This document shows, in pieces, positions 1 through 10,305 of a DNA stretch of 64,000 nt; positions within the stretch are counted from its first letter, which is position 1, and each line of letters begins with the position of its first letter. Made by a program: the position numbers and the translations under genes. This DNA comes from Coprinus comatus (taxonomy: Eukaryota; Basidiomycota; Agaricomycetes; Agaricales; Agaricaceae): contig JAWPGT010000024.1 in the NCBI GenBank assembly GCA_034638255.1, forward strand, positions 1 to 64,000, written 5' to 3'. The notes under the pieces are model-generated. The model had not been told where the DNA came from. It did no database searches and worked only from the letters and a program-made list of their open reading frames with translations.

Positions 1-1880
1 TTTGTGTGGTGATCCTTCGAAGTAGTGTCTCCACTCTGTGAGTGCTCGAATTATTGCGAGAAATTCTTGCTCTGAGCAATGATAATTTCGTTCGGCGGGA
101 TTGAAACTTCGGCTGTGATAAGCAACTGGGTGCTTGACTCCATTGGTGTCTCGTTGTAGTAGGACAGCTCCTGTTGCGTATAGAGATGCATCGCATTCTA
201 TTTCAAATGGTTTAGTTTGATCGGCAACTGTGAGGATGGGCTGTGTGAGAAATCGCGCTTTCAGATCTTCGAATGAAGACTGGCATTCGGATGTCCAATC
301 GAATACTTTAGTATTAGACATAAGAGCGTTAAGCGGATGTGCGAGGTCGGAGTAATTTCGAATGAATTTGCGGTAGAAGTTGCAAAATCCAATGAACTTG
401 CGAACGTCTCGTACTGATTTGGGTACGGGCCATTGTTGGATGCCTTGTAATTTCGCGGGGTCCATGGCGACGTTGTTGGGAGTGATGATTACACCGAGAT
501 ACTCGAGGTGTTGTTTTTCGAATTCGCATTTCTCTGTTTTGAGAAATAGATCATTCTTTAGGAGGATTCGTAGTACTTCTTTAGTGATACGGCGAAGTTC
601 CTCTTTAGTTTTGGCATGAATGAGGATATCATCCATATAGACAATGACTTCTCCATCATCTATCAGCTTTCTAAACAATGAGTCCATCATTGCTTGGAAG
701 GTAGCTGGCGAGTTGCACATTCCAAAGAACATGACTGTGGGTTCGAAAAGTCCTTTAGTTGTTTTAAAGGCTCCTTTCCATTGATCTCCATCTTTTATGC
801 GGATATTGTTATATCCTAGACGAACATCAAGTTTTGTGAACCATTTCGAATCTCTCAATTTGTCGAGTATTGATGAGATGAGGGGAATGGGATATGCGTT
901 TTTGATAGTGTGTTGATTTAGATATCTGTAATCTTGACAGGGCCGTAGTTTTCCATCTTTCTTTCCTACAAAGAAGAAAGGGGAGGCCATAGGTGATTTT
1001 GAAGGTCGAATGTAACCTTTTTCAAGATTCTCTTTTAAGAAGGTGTCGAGTTCCTTCTCTTCCAGAGGTGATAACCGATATGGTTTAATTGAACGAGCTT
1101 CGAATGAATCTTCGAGTTCAATTTTATGATCCCAAGGTCGGGTTTGAGGAAAGCGTTCTGATGCTTTCTTGTCAAAGAGTTTGTAGAATTCGGCGAACTC
1201 TTTAGGAACGACTTTCTTGGGGTCGTCTTGTTTCTTGTCACCAAATTGTTGAGCAATGGTGTTAGAGGATGATGTTTTGACATTGATTTCAACTGAGTCT
1301 TCCTCATCGAGGTAGATTTTGTTCAGTTGTGTGTCATCATCTGTAATGGTTTGAATTAGATCAAGGTATATCTCGTCGCTTGATTCTTCTTCTCTCCATT
1401 TAAGTAATCTGTCAGACCAATTGATGTCTGGATTATTTTCCTGTAACCAGGGGAATCCTAAAATGATTCTAGGTTTTCCGAGACTGATTATTTTGGCTTC
1501 GATGGTTGTTTGTCGACCATTAACTGTACAGTTCAATGGGGAATAGAATGAACAAACACCATTTTTGGTACCATCTGCATTGTAAGCAGTAATGGGTTTT
1601 AAGAGTTTCTTGACAGGCCATTGGTGTTGTTTTACCAAAGCTGGGTCAATGAAATTTCCTCCTGCTCCTGAGTCGATGAGGGCGAGGATATCCACGGTTT
1701 CTGAGTTGGCTACTGCACTGGAAGTTTGTGTGGGGGCGTAGATAGAGTTGGATCCATTTCCTCCGAGTTGTACAGCGTTGAGTGGAAGAGGAATAGAATA
1801 TGATGATGTAGATGGGGCAGTAGGCATAGATGGAAGAGAGTTAGACGTGGTGGCTAGTCTCTTTAAGCAAAATCCTTGAT
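1..1880 (-). CDS. pol: Gypsy-1 Pol polyprotein (protease, reverse transcriptase, RNase H), partial
   Basis: This is the retrotransposon polyprotein that processes Gag, copies the RNA and integrates the cDNA. On the minus strand I read an aspartic protease motif DSGAGGNF near 1660-1680. It is followed by the reverse transcriptase core with FFVGKKDG, the CQDYRYLN block, [11 protein letters not shown] and the catalytic YMDD near 635-645. The start of RNase H with a PFEIECDAS motif lies near 190-215, and HCSEQEF near 75. The frame is open to the left edge, so integrase is outside the window. Pol lies in the -1 frame relative to gag and overlaps its end, so expression by -1 frameshifting is likely; no canonical slippery heptamer was found. 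Arg codons at 88-90, 409-411 and 820-822 (CGA, CGA, CGT) align with TGA stops in the decayed copy. Confidence 0.9.
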
Positions 1881-3023
1881 TTCGCTGTTGAAATCGTCGT
1901 TCATGTTATCTTGGGAGAAGTAATCGTAGACGTCTGCTACTTCTTCTTCAGGGGCGGTTTCAATGAGGTTGTTGATCTGGCGTCGTAGATGGGGGTTTCG
2001 ATTTTTGGTCGGGGCCTTCCTCTGGTTGTATGCCTGGCGAGGGATTGACCTCGGGCGATTAGGTGATGGGCCAGTTCGTCGAGCTGGGCATCGGTTGGCG
2101 AAATGGCCTGGTTTCTTGCAGAGGAAACAGAGTCGATCTCTGAATAATTCCTTTTGTTCGCTTGTGAAGACTCTGTCGATGAATTGATTAAGGATTTCTC
2201 CGGGATCAATTTGAGATGGCTGAGGGGTTTCTTCTTCAAAGTCCTCCTGTTCATCGTGTATGTTACAGAGTTCCTCTTCACCGTTGAGGCGAAGGTAATT
2301 GATTGCCTCTTTGATGTAGTCGACATCCATGGCGTACGGGTCTTTTGCGACCACGGGTGGTTGAATGTAACGCGGGATAGACTGCGGTTGACGAAAGTTT
2401 TGAGCCTGGCGATAGCGAGGGTTTTGACGTATTTGAGGGTTCCTTTGGGGATAGTGTGTCTGACGATAGTCTCGTTCAGACTGAAGTATGTGGCTGGCTG
2501 CGCGGGCAGCGCCTTTCCATGCTTCATAGGTATCGGCTGGCATGGCTCTGATGGCATACATTCCAATTGTGGGTTCAAGACCCATTTTGAAGAGATGGAT
2601 TTTGAGTGTGTCTTGTGTGATTTGTGCTTCGAGTGCGAGGGATTCGAATTCTGCGATGTACTCGTGTACGTTGCGCATTCCTTGTTTAAACTTGGTAATC
2701 CGGGCCATGGCATCTGAGACATGGGTGGATGAGCGGAAGCTTGTGTCCAAGGCTTTTGTGAATGCTGTGAAGGTTCCCAAATTATAGGTTGAAGTCTTGT
2801 CGTCATATGCGCTTTCTGTGAAGGCATGTGCCCATGTGGCTGCCGGTCCAACCATAAGGGAAAGAGTGTATAGGATCTTTGTTTCGCTGTCATGGAATCG
2901 GGCTTGATCTGCTGCATAGTAGATTCCAAGTCGTTGTTTCCAATGACTGTAGGATGCTGTGTCTCCAGCGAATGGTGGGGGAACTGGGAGTTTGAGTGCT
3001 GGGACTGTAGTTGTGGAGGGCAT
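1863..3023 (-). CDS. gag: Gypsy-1 Gag (capsid/nucleocapsid)
   Basis: This 386-residue structural protein packages the element RNA. The first half is a retrotransposon capsid domain, with W-x-H-x(2)-AF and F-x-AL motifs around residues 60-95. A basic stretch of Tyr, Gln, Arg and Pro follows. A CCHC zinc knuckle of the form C-x2-C-x4-H-x4-C is clear at about residue 300 ([14 protein letters not shown]). The start at 3023 was chosen because the same position starts Gag in the related element at 19855. The frame stays open upstream through an acidic, Pro/Ser-rich stretch without another ATG until a stop near 3541, so a longer non-AUG product cannot be excluded. The TAA stop is followed directly by the -1 pol frame. 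Confidence 0.9.
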   Translation of the reverse strand: MPSTTTVPALKLPVPPPFAGDTASYSHWKQRLGIYYAADQARFHDSETKILYTLSLMVGPAATWAHAFTESAYDDKTSTYNLGTFTAFTKALDTSFRSSTHVSDAMARITKFKQGMRNVHEYIAEFESLALEAQITQDTLKIHLFKMGLEPTIGMYAIRAMPADTYEAWKGAARAASHILQSERDYRQTHYPQRNPQIRQNPRYRQAQNFRQPQSIPRYIQPPVVAKDPYAMDVDYIKEAINYLRLNGEEELCNIHDEQEDFEEETPQPSQIDPGEILNQFIDRVFTSEQKELFRDRLCFLCKKPGHFANRCPARRTGPSPNRPRSIPRQAYNQRKAPTKNRNPHLRRQINNLIETAPEEEVADVYDYFSQDNMNDDFNSEIKDFA

Positions 3024-3633
3024 CTTTGGATTTGAGCTTGACGAGCTGTTCGTAGTAGATGTGGAGGGATTTGGTGGAGCCGGGGGTAATGACGGAGTGT
3101 GTGGAGTTGTTGGGTTGGCGGGAGTTGTGATTGGTGTATGGACTCGAGACGGGATAGTAACTCTAGGTCTTCGAGGAGGGATTGGCGGGGGGTCGTCGTC
3201 GTCTGAGTCGTCTTCTTCAGATGAAGATTGTTGTTGTTTCTCTCTGTATTGCTGTTTTGAAGTTTCGCTAGATTGCGAACCTTGTCGTTGTATAGGACTA
3301 GGTTCTCCGAAAAGCTGAGATTGGGGAGGTACTGGTGGTTGTGTATAAAATGACGAGGTGGAGCGTCCAGAGTCTTGTGAGGTAGAGGCTTGGATCGGTC
3401 CGGGGATGTGAACTGGGAAGGGTTCGGTGGAAGGGGTTTCTCGGTAGCGAGATCTGCTTCGTTGAAGTTGTGACCTATCAAATTCCGGTTTAGGAACTGA
3501 TGTTTGGCTGGTTCTTTGTTGTCGTGAAATGATGATTCAGAGTTGGTGGTTGCCCAAGAATTTGTAGAGGTTTTTATAAAGGAGTGTGGTGGTGTAAGGA
3601 ATGGATTGGGAATGGAAAAGGGAGAACTGCTGC

Positions 3634-3742
3634 CTAACAGCTTGATAATGCTCGCTTAGAGCTTTTACTGACTAACAGCTTGAGTGCTCGCTTAGAGCTT
3701 TTACTGACTTAACAGCTTGCGCTCGCTTAGAGCTTGACGGCC
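3634..3742 (-). repeat. Three tandem ~36-bp repeats in the Gypsy-1 leader
   Basis: Three imperfect units sharing AACAGCTTG and GCTCGCTTAGAGCTT follow each other in the untranslated leader between the 5' LTR and gag. Spacing varies by a few bases. They could be a packaging or regulatory element of the retrotransposon RNA; the function is inference. Confidence 0.8.
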
Positions 3743-4098
3743 AGGGGGTCCTAATTAAAGGGGCCTGACTACGACTTACTAAATGCGTAGATTTCAGCGA
3801 TGTACAAACCCACCGCGGTCCGGTTGGCTAGGATTTCAAACACCTAGACTTCCCACTTTGCTCCGGCGAAGGAGTATCACTTTGTGAGCTGCGACGCGTT
3901 ATACCAGGGATTAGCGGGTATAACGACTACCAGTATACCACTAAGAGGTACCGGTTAGACCAGAACAAGTAACGCCGTTTCAAGTTCCAAGATGACGGGA
4001 ATCGATTGACTGCCGGGTTTCGACAATCCTCCGTTCGGTTCCAAGGGGGAGAGACCGGATAACCCTACCGGTCCAGTGAAAGGGAAGCTTTAATCTAA

Positions 4099-4624
4099 TG
4101 TTATGACCACGAACCGTTAAGCTGAACACTCCTGGAACTTAAACGCTAGAGTGCAGTCGTGTAGGAACGTGCGATCAATAAACACTCTGCTGCAATCTCA
4201 AGGCCTTTCAACCTAGTGACCGAGAGGTATGGAGACAGAGATGTATAAGGGCTACAACAGAAGAGATTAAAGCTTAAGGCTTTAATCGTCTAATACATCA
4301 AGTATTTATACTATTCTAGGGATGTACCTAATAATAGCTACTAACTAATTATAACCTAATACTCGTCATCGCTTTATAATCTACTCCATACACAATGCTA
4401 GAACTGTCAACAGGAGTAGGTGAGACATCGGGGTCGGGGACTATTTACTCCATATACAATGAAAGATTAGTCAACAGGAGTAAAATGACGAAACAGATAA
4501 CTAATACTGGAGCTGGGGAAATGTATACTTCTAAGCATAAGTGGAGTCTCATACTTAGTTCGACGTTAGGTCATAACGATGTCATAGTGATGTCACTGTG
4601 ATGTCACCGGGGAGTGGTATGTCA
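4099..4624 (-). repeat. Gypsy-1 5' LTR
   Basis: On the minus strand the segment begins TGACATACC and ends GGTCATAACA, the usual TG...CA ends. It lies directly upstream of the leader and gag, which fits a 5' LTR of about 526 bp. Its end resembles the end of the Gypsy-2 LTR (GGTCTTAACA at 18816-18825). The sequence directly after it, beginning TTAGATTAAAG on the minus strand, does not look like a standard tRNA 3'-end complement. The 3' LTR is not in the window, so the borders rest on this one copy. Confidence 0.7.
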
Positions 4625-4733
4625 AGCGGAGTCGTCCATGGTGTCATCATTGGGAATGAGTTCGGGGAAGATGGCGAACAAGTCTTCCTCGGTGGTGGTG
4701 GTACGGGCCGGTGGTTTGGGTGGACTCGTAACA
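4625..4733. other. Short unassigned segment between Gypsy-1 and the palindrome
   Basis: About 109 bp, richer in G, C and CpG than the adjoining decayed element. It matches neither the right-hand Gypsy-2 copy nor the Gypsy-1 LTR. A minus-strand frame reads through it from the Gypsy-2 integrase remnant to a stop at 4622, but that looks accidental. It is either the pre-insertion target of Gypsy-1 or the sequence joined at the palindrome break. Confidence 0.5.
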
Positions 4734-6910
4734 CTTTCAATTAGAAGTTCAGCTATGTCATCCGCAGTAGCCATTTTTGAAGTGGGTATTAATAGTATTC
4801 CCTTCATAAGTCCATGGTCCACAATAGACAAAATAGAATCATGTGGGCCATCTGGAGGTAGATCGGTAATCATGTCCATGCTGATTTGAGTAAAAGGTCT
4901 GGTTGAAACAGGGCCTTTTATTGGTTGTAGGGGTGGTTTGAGAGGGTGTTGGTTAATTTTATATTGTTGGCATGTTCCACAGCCTTTGACATAATTTTTG
5001 ACAAATGCTCTCATTCCAGGCCAATAGCAATATTGCGCTATTTTTCAATAAGTTTCAAGTATGCCAGGGTGTCCAGCTGTTATGTGGTCATGCACTCATT
5101 GTAAGAGTGACTGTCTTAAGGTTAGATCATCAGGTATGACAATTTTCCCTTGAAATCTTGTAAATCCATTATTGTCTTGTTCATAAGAATTGTTGTTGAG
5201 GATAGACTTGTGTTGTTTTGTAGAGTCTTTGATTCTTTGACCAATAATATTATCGATAATGTTGATTTCAATTTGTTGAGTGAACAATGTTGCAGGCATG
5301 GCTGTAACATTGTGGTTGTCTTCTTTGTCTAGAGTGTGATCTGGTCTTCTAGATAAATGGTCTGCTGGGCCATTTTTCTTTCCAGGTGTGTGTTTGATTT
5401 CAATGTTGAATCATTGGATGTAAGCTGTCCAATGTGCTTGTCTTCTGTTCAGGTCTTCTGGTTTTCTCCATCTTTTGAGGTTTTCGTGATCCGACCATAC
5501 AATTGTCTTGTGTGGTGATCCTTCTATGTAGTGTCTCCATTTTTTTAGAGCACGAATGATGGTGAGAAATTCTTGTTCAGAGACATGGTAGTTTCATTCG
5601 GCAGTAGTAAAACTTTTGCTGTGAAAAGCAATGGGGTGTTTTACTCTGTTTATGTCCTTTTGAAGTAACACTGCTCCAGTAGTGTTTACTGATGCATCAC
5701 ATTCAATTTCGAATGGTTTTGTTTGATCAGCAACAGCTAGTACTGGTTCTTTGAGAAAGTGTTCTTTAAGACTTTCAAATGAATTTTGACATTCTTCAGT
5801 CCATTTGAACTTCTTGGTGCTTGACATTAAAGCATTGAGTGGTGCAGTGAGAGATGAATATCCACGGATAAATTTGCAATAGAAGTTGCAAAATCCAATG
5901 AATTTTCTGACGTCTCAAACTGTTTTTGGGATTGGCCACTGTTGTATGCCTTTGAGCTTGGCTTGGTCCATGGCAATATTGTTTGGAGTAACAATAATTC
6001 CAAGGTATTCCAATTGTTGTCTTTGGAATTTGCATTTCTCTGTTTTGAGATAAAGATTGTTGTCTTTGAGAACTTTCAGTACTTCTTTAGTTAAGCATTG
6101 AAGTTCTTCTCGAGTTTTCACATGAATGAGTATATCATCCATATATACAATTACTCCTCCTTTGTCAATGAGTTTTCGAAATAGTGAGTCCATCATAGCT
6201 TGAAATGTTGCTGGTGAATTGCACATTCCAAAGAACATCACAGTTGGTTTGAAAAGTCCTCTGGGAGTCTTGAATGCAGCTTTCCATTGATCTCCATCTT
6301 TGTTTGGATATTGTTACACCCTAATCAAATGTCTAACTTTGTGAACCATTTGGAATCACAAAGTTTGTCCAGTATGGATGAGATGAGAGGGATTGGATAA
6401 GCATTCTTGATAGTATGTTCATTGAGATAATTCATCTTCAGACATTGTTTGAATCAATTGTTGAAAACATGCTTTGTTTTCTGATTCAGTTCTCCATTGT
6501 AGAGTTTTGTCTGTCCAGTTGATGTCTGGATTATGTTCTTGTAACCAGGGAAATCCTAGAATGATTCTGGGTTTTCCTAGTCTGATTACTTTTGCTTCAA
6601 TAAGGGTTTCCTTTCCATTGATTTCACTTGTCAATGGGCAAAAGGTAGTACAAACTCCATTTCTTGTTCTGTCTGCATTGTATGCGGTGATTGGCTTGTC
6701 TAATGGTTTGACTGGCCACTTGTATTTTGTTACAAGTGCTGGATCTATGAAGTTTCCTCCTGCTCCTGAATCTATAAGGGCAAGAATGTCCATGGTTTGT
6801 GTTTTCTGTGTTACTGCACTTGAAGTTTGAGTTGGGGCATAGATCACATTTGATCCATTTCCTTGCAGTATCAGAAATTGCGTTTAGAGAATTAGACATG
6901 GTGGCTAATC
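4734..6910 (-). pseudogene. pol: Gypsy-2 Pol remnant, left copy
   Basis: Decayed polyprotein. Protease DSGAGGNF is near 6750, reverse transcriptase with YMDD near 6140, RNase H with PFEIECDAS near 5705, and the integrase zinc-binding end with C-x2-C (GCGTCQQY) near 4970. A 405-bp in-frame deletion at about 6428-6432 removes the protease-RT linker and the first RT blocks; right-arm positions of about 21499-21903 have no counterpart here. In-frame TGA stops fall where the right copy has them. One codon in the segment GIQQWP is still CAG here but TAG on the right. It cannot encode an active enzyme. Confidence 0.9.
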
Positions 6911-6913
6911 TCT

Positions 6914-8070
6914 TCAAGCAAAATCCTTGATTTCATTGTTGAAATCAGTTTTCATGTTTTCATGAGAAAAGTAGTCATAGACATCTGCTACTTCCTCTTC
7001 TGTTGCATTGGTGATGAGATTGTTAATTTGTCTTCTTAAGTTGTTGTTGCGTTTTGGTGGGTATGTCTTCTTCTGAGGGAAGGACTTCCTTGGGAAGTTC
7101 CTTGGCCTAGATGACATTGGGCTGTTCCATTTGTTTGGGCAGTCCCTTGCATAGTGTCCTGTCTTGTGACATAAGAAGTATTTCCCATCTCTAAATTCCT
7201 TCTTTTGATCATTTGTAAAGATCTTGTCAATGAATGCTGACATGATCTCCTTTGGATCAATCTGCTTGTAAGGTTCTTCTTCATCTTCTGAGTATTCTTC
7301 TTGCATATACTTGTCTTCTTCATCCTGTATTCTGAGATTGTTGATGGCTTCTTGGATATAGTCAACATCCATGGCATTTGGGTCTTTCTGATAAGACGTT
7401 GGTTGTGTTTGATGGTGGATAGGATACGGTTTGTGATATCTTTGGTTTTGGTGATGGTACGGGTGCAAATAGATTGCAGTTCACCTTCTTGCTTGATATT
7501 TTCTATCAAATTCTCGGACTATATCAAATACTGATTCGGCAGCTCTGGCAGCTCCTTTCCATGCTTCCCAATTATCTGCTGGGTTTGCTCGGATTGCATA
7601 TCCTCCGATTTCAAAGTCATGTCCTTTCTTGAACAAGTAGATTTTCTGTCTGTCTTCTGTAACTCCTGCATCTGTAGCAAGTGCCTCGAATTCAGCAATG
7701 AATTCATCAATGGTTCTTCCTCTTTGCTCGAGGTTAGATAGTTTGTCCAACGAGTTTGAGGCATGATGAGTTGACTTGAAACTGGCTTCAAGTAGTTGTA
7801 CGAATGCTGGCCATGTTCCAAAGTTGTAGACTTGTGTGGTGGCATTAAGTTTTGAGTTCTGAAAGGTTACTCTCCATGTGCCTGCTGGTCCAGCCATAAG
7901 GGCAAGACAGTACATGATTTTCCTTTCATCACTATGGAATTTGTCAGGATCTGTGATGAAATACAGATCAACGGCTTCTTTCCATCTTTGGTATGAGGTG
8001 GGTCTCCTAAGAATATGGGTGGTTGTAGCAACTTGAGTGCTGGGTGATTTGTGTTTCCACTTCCAGACAT
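6914..8070 (-). pseudogene. gag: Gypsy-2 Gag remnant, left copy
   Basis: Counterpart of the intact 386-codon frame at 19855-21015. It is broken here by a 1-bp frame change near 8005 (GGAGACCCACC against GGAGACCATACC on the right) and by a TGA near 7481 where the right copy reads CAA. The C-terminal part still shows the basic Tyr/His-rich stretch and a zinc knuckle whose first Cys is Tyr (YFLC...H...C). The right copy has the same substitution, so it was present before duplication. The local cluster of differences from the right arm near 7480-7540 is denser than elsewhere. Confidence 0.88.
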
Positions 8071-8109
8071 TCTGCTATTTGGTCCTACTGGTGGTGGTGG
8101 AGGTGGTGG

Positions 8110-8795
8110 TTATTGTCTTTGTGGTGACTGCTGTCTTTGTGGAGACAGTTGTCTTGGTGTTGGAGGGTTTTGTGGTATGATTGGAGGGGGTGGAGTGTTT
8201 GAAGGTTCATAGGGTGGTGGAGGTGGTGAGGGTATTCTTGGAGGTGGGTCTCTTGAGTTGGAGTCTGTTCCTGGCTCCTCTTCTTCTTCGGACTCTCCTG
8301 ATTCTTCTTCTGATTCTTCCTCTGTACTTCCTTCTCCTTCTTCTTCTTCTCCTGAAGACTGTTCTGGATTTTTGCAGTAAGGTAGTCTTGGATCAGAGTC
8401 TGTGGGTTGATTGACTCTTTCCCTTAGTGAATTTGGGTATGATCTACTGCTTCCAACACTAGTTGAGTGTTGTAAAGGTATGGGTTGTCTCAAAACGTAA
8501 GTTCCAGGTGATAGTTGTTGAGTTGTGTAAAGTGGTGAGGTGGGGGTGTAAGTTTGTTGATAACTTGTTGATTCTGTTGCTTGTGTTCTGAATAGTAAAG
8601 ATTGTGGATTTTCTTCAAAACTGTTTTCTCGGTTTTCTCAGTTTCTTCTTTCTCTAGCTTCTCGGAGCTCTTCTCAACTGTACCCTGTATATTGAGGAAT
8701 TGCCTCCCCTTGGCTAGGTCCTCTTCACTCAATTCTGTTGTTTTACCAATTAAAGTATTGACCCAGATTTTGATCTTGGAGGAATCACACAACAA
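8110..8795 (-). pseudogene. Gypsy-2 leader ORFs (acidic/Pro-rich), left copy
   Basis: There are two short frames upstream of gag. The frame at 8490-8795 encodes a Lys/Glu-rich 101-residue peptide. The frame at 8110-8493 encodes 127 residues with a long Glu/Ser run followed by Pro-rich and Gln-rich tracts. In the right arm the second is in the same frame as gag, separated by a single TAA, so together they are probably an N-terminal extension of Gag that lost continuity. Gypsy-1 has a comparable acidic and proline-rich stretch upstream of its Gag start. Confidence 0.65.
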
Positions 8796-9101
8796 TGGCT
8801 CAGTGTTTTAACTGAACACTGCTAGTCTTCTTTGACACAGACCCTGTCTCGGTGAGGTTCACGCTTGCTCTGCAAAGCAAGTTAGGGGGTGCAACCCTAA
8901 AAATTATCGACACTTTCTTCTGGCCTACTCCAGGAATCCAAAATTTCCATAGGGCAGATGGGGGCAGGGGCCTAATAGTGGCAACGGTGTAGAAGGTTAT
9001 CCCAGGTAGATCTTTAGTACAGTGCAAAGCAATGAATAGATCCTCTTGGCTGCCATGAGGGCGCTTCCAAGATTTAAGGGCAGTGAGGCTTTTAACTAAT
9101 G

Positions 9102-10025
9102 TTAAGACCTCGAACCATTAGATGCCTGTGAATCTAACATGAGCACCATATGGGAACAAGCTGGCAATCTTCACTACTATCCTTCTAATTAGTATCCTAG
9201 TGCCCAGTAGCTAGGACTGTTTTGGGATAATAATGAGTTAGAATTAACCAGTTAAAAGCCTGGCTTTTAACCCTACTAGTACATGTGTATTTATACCTAT
9301 CTAGACTAAGTTCTAGAGATATCTATATACTGGTAGTCCATGAGTCATTACTAGTCAACTATGGTGGCTATGAGTGTCCAGACAAGTAGAGAACTGTTAT
9401 GAACCCAACCAAATCAGAAGATTCCGACTCTGACGATGAACTGAATCAAACTATTTTGATTCTCTTACCAAGCTGGTCACACACTGAGTCCAATGACTCA
9501 GACTCTGAGCTGGAGTACCACTCAGTGGAAGACAATCCTACCACTCTCTAGAAGAACTATTTATAGCTCTGCACAGTATGTATAGCTTTGAGAACTTACT
9601 ACAAACTATATATACAGACACATAGCCATATACCTGTGTACATTGAAATAGCCACTAATAGTTTCTTTATATCTCTTTATGTTTCTTTATGCCTCTTTGA
9701 ACCCAAGTAGATAGTTCTCTTGTTGTGTATATTGTTCTCTACTTGTCTGGACACTCATAGCCACCATAGTTGACTAGTAATGACTCATGGACTACCAGTA
9801 TATAGATATCTCTAGAACTTAGTCTAGATAGGTATAAATACACATGTACTAGTAGGGTTAAAAGCCAGGCTTTTAACTGGTTAATTCTAACTCATTATTA
9901 TCCCAAAACAGTCCTAGCTACTGGGCACTAGAATACTAATTAGAAGGATAGTAGTGAAGATTGCCAGCTTGTTCCCATATGGTGCTCATGTTAAATTCAC
10001 AGGCATCTAACAGTTTGAGGTCTTA
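9102..10025. repeat. Nested inverted repeat around a 340-bp segment, left arm
   Basis: 9103-9394 and 9735-10025 are inverted copies, about 290 bp each, corresponding to the 3' half of the Gypsy-2 LTR. They flank 9395-9734, which starts TGTTATGAACCC. That 340-bp core is in the plus orientation here and also in the plus orientation in the right arm (18192-18530), although the arms as a whole are inverted. The core has therefore flipped in one arm. Confidence 0.9.
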
Positions 10026-10051
10026 ATACATACCTCATTCCCACTCTCTAG

Positions 10052-10269
10052 TGTTAAAACAATAGTGTAGCATATGTTGCATGGGTAGGTATGACTTAGA
10101 ACTTACTGAGGGTGGTTGTTGCAGTAAGAGGAACTGAAGTATATAATGCAGGAATACAAATGTTTATATACTATAATACGTTGGTCCATGCGAGAACATA
10201 TTAGGTCACATGTTCATCAAGTGTGATGCCATTAGAGAATGTTATTGTAGAACTAATAATAGTTCAACA
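10052..10269 (-). repeat. Copia-1 3' LTR, left copy
   Basis: On the minus strand it begins TGTTGAACTATT after a purine tract and ends GTTTTAACA, giving TG...CA ends and 218 bp. The mirrored copy lies at 17725-17943. Confidence 0.75.
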
Positions 10270-10305
10270 CTCCCCTGAATTCAAACATGGCAGCTAAATA
10301 GCACC

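Larger units (their letters stand above)
1..4624 (-). mobile_element. Gypsy-1: Ty3/gypsy LTR retrotransposon, 3' end outside window
   Basis: Read on the minus strand the order is 5' LTR (4099-4624), untranslated leader with tandem repeats, gag, then pol running off the left edge at the RNase H region. The element is rich in CpG, and the gag and the visible pol are open throughout, so it looks young compared with the decayed gypsy copies at 4734-8800 and 19133-24483. At protein level it is the closest in-window relative of those copies, with the same gag and pol layout. Its 3' LTR and target-site duplication lie beyond the window. The five plus-strand bases next to the 5' LTR, AGCGG at 4625-4629, are the candidate half of the duplication. 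Confidence 0.93.
4734..9102 (-). mobile_element. Gypsy-2, left copy (truncated, decayed)
   Basis: Minus-strand copy of the chromodomain-type gypsy element seen in full on the right at 18192-24800. It is cut at the palindrome border inside integrase, so the integrase C-terminus, the chromodomain and the 3' LTR are missing. From low to high coordinates it holds integrase, RNase H, reverse transcriptase, protease, gag, the acidic leader ORFs and the leader. It ends at the U5-like end of the LTR near 9102. It shares nearly all its stop codons with the right copy, so most decay predates duplication. Confidence 0.93.

Noticed and set aside
2959..3318. Plus-strand Gly/Val-rich frame of 119 codons
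   Set aside because: It is the antisense of the acidic, proline-rich stretch upstream of Gypsy-1 gag. Composition is fully explained by that and there is no domain.
1937..3481. Minus-strand 514-codon frame rich in Ser, Thr and Pro
   Set aside because: It overlaps Gag in another frame and lacks any motif. Low-complexity composition makes long chance frames likely; Gag with its zinc knuckle is the real product.
3634..3742. Regularly spaced repeats that might suggest a CRISPR-like array
   Set aside because: Only three imperfect tandem units with no unique spacers, in a retrotransposon leader of a eukaryote.
8181..8414. Leu-rich frames opposite the Glu-rich leader ORFs (also 19511-19744)
   Set aside because: Poly-Glu codons read backwards as Leu and Ser. 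They look like membrane segments but are shadows.
9395..9734. Considered a complete MITE because it is flanked by inverted repeats
   Set aside because: The flanking repeats are pieces of the Gypsy-2 LTR and the core starts with the LTR start, so rearranged LTR explains it without a separate element.
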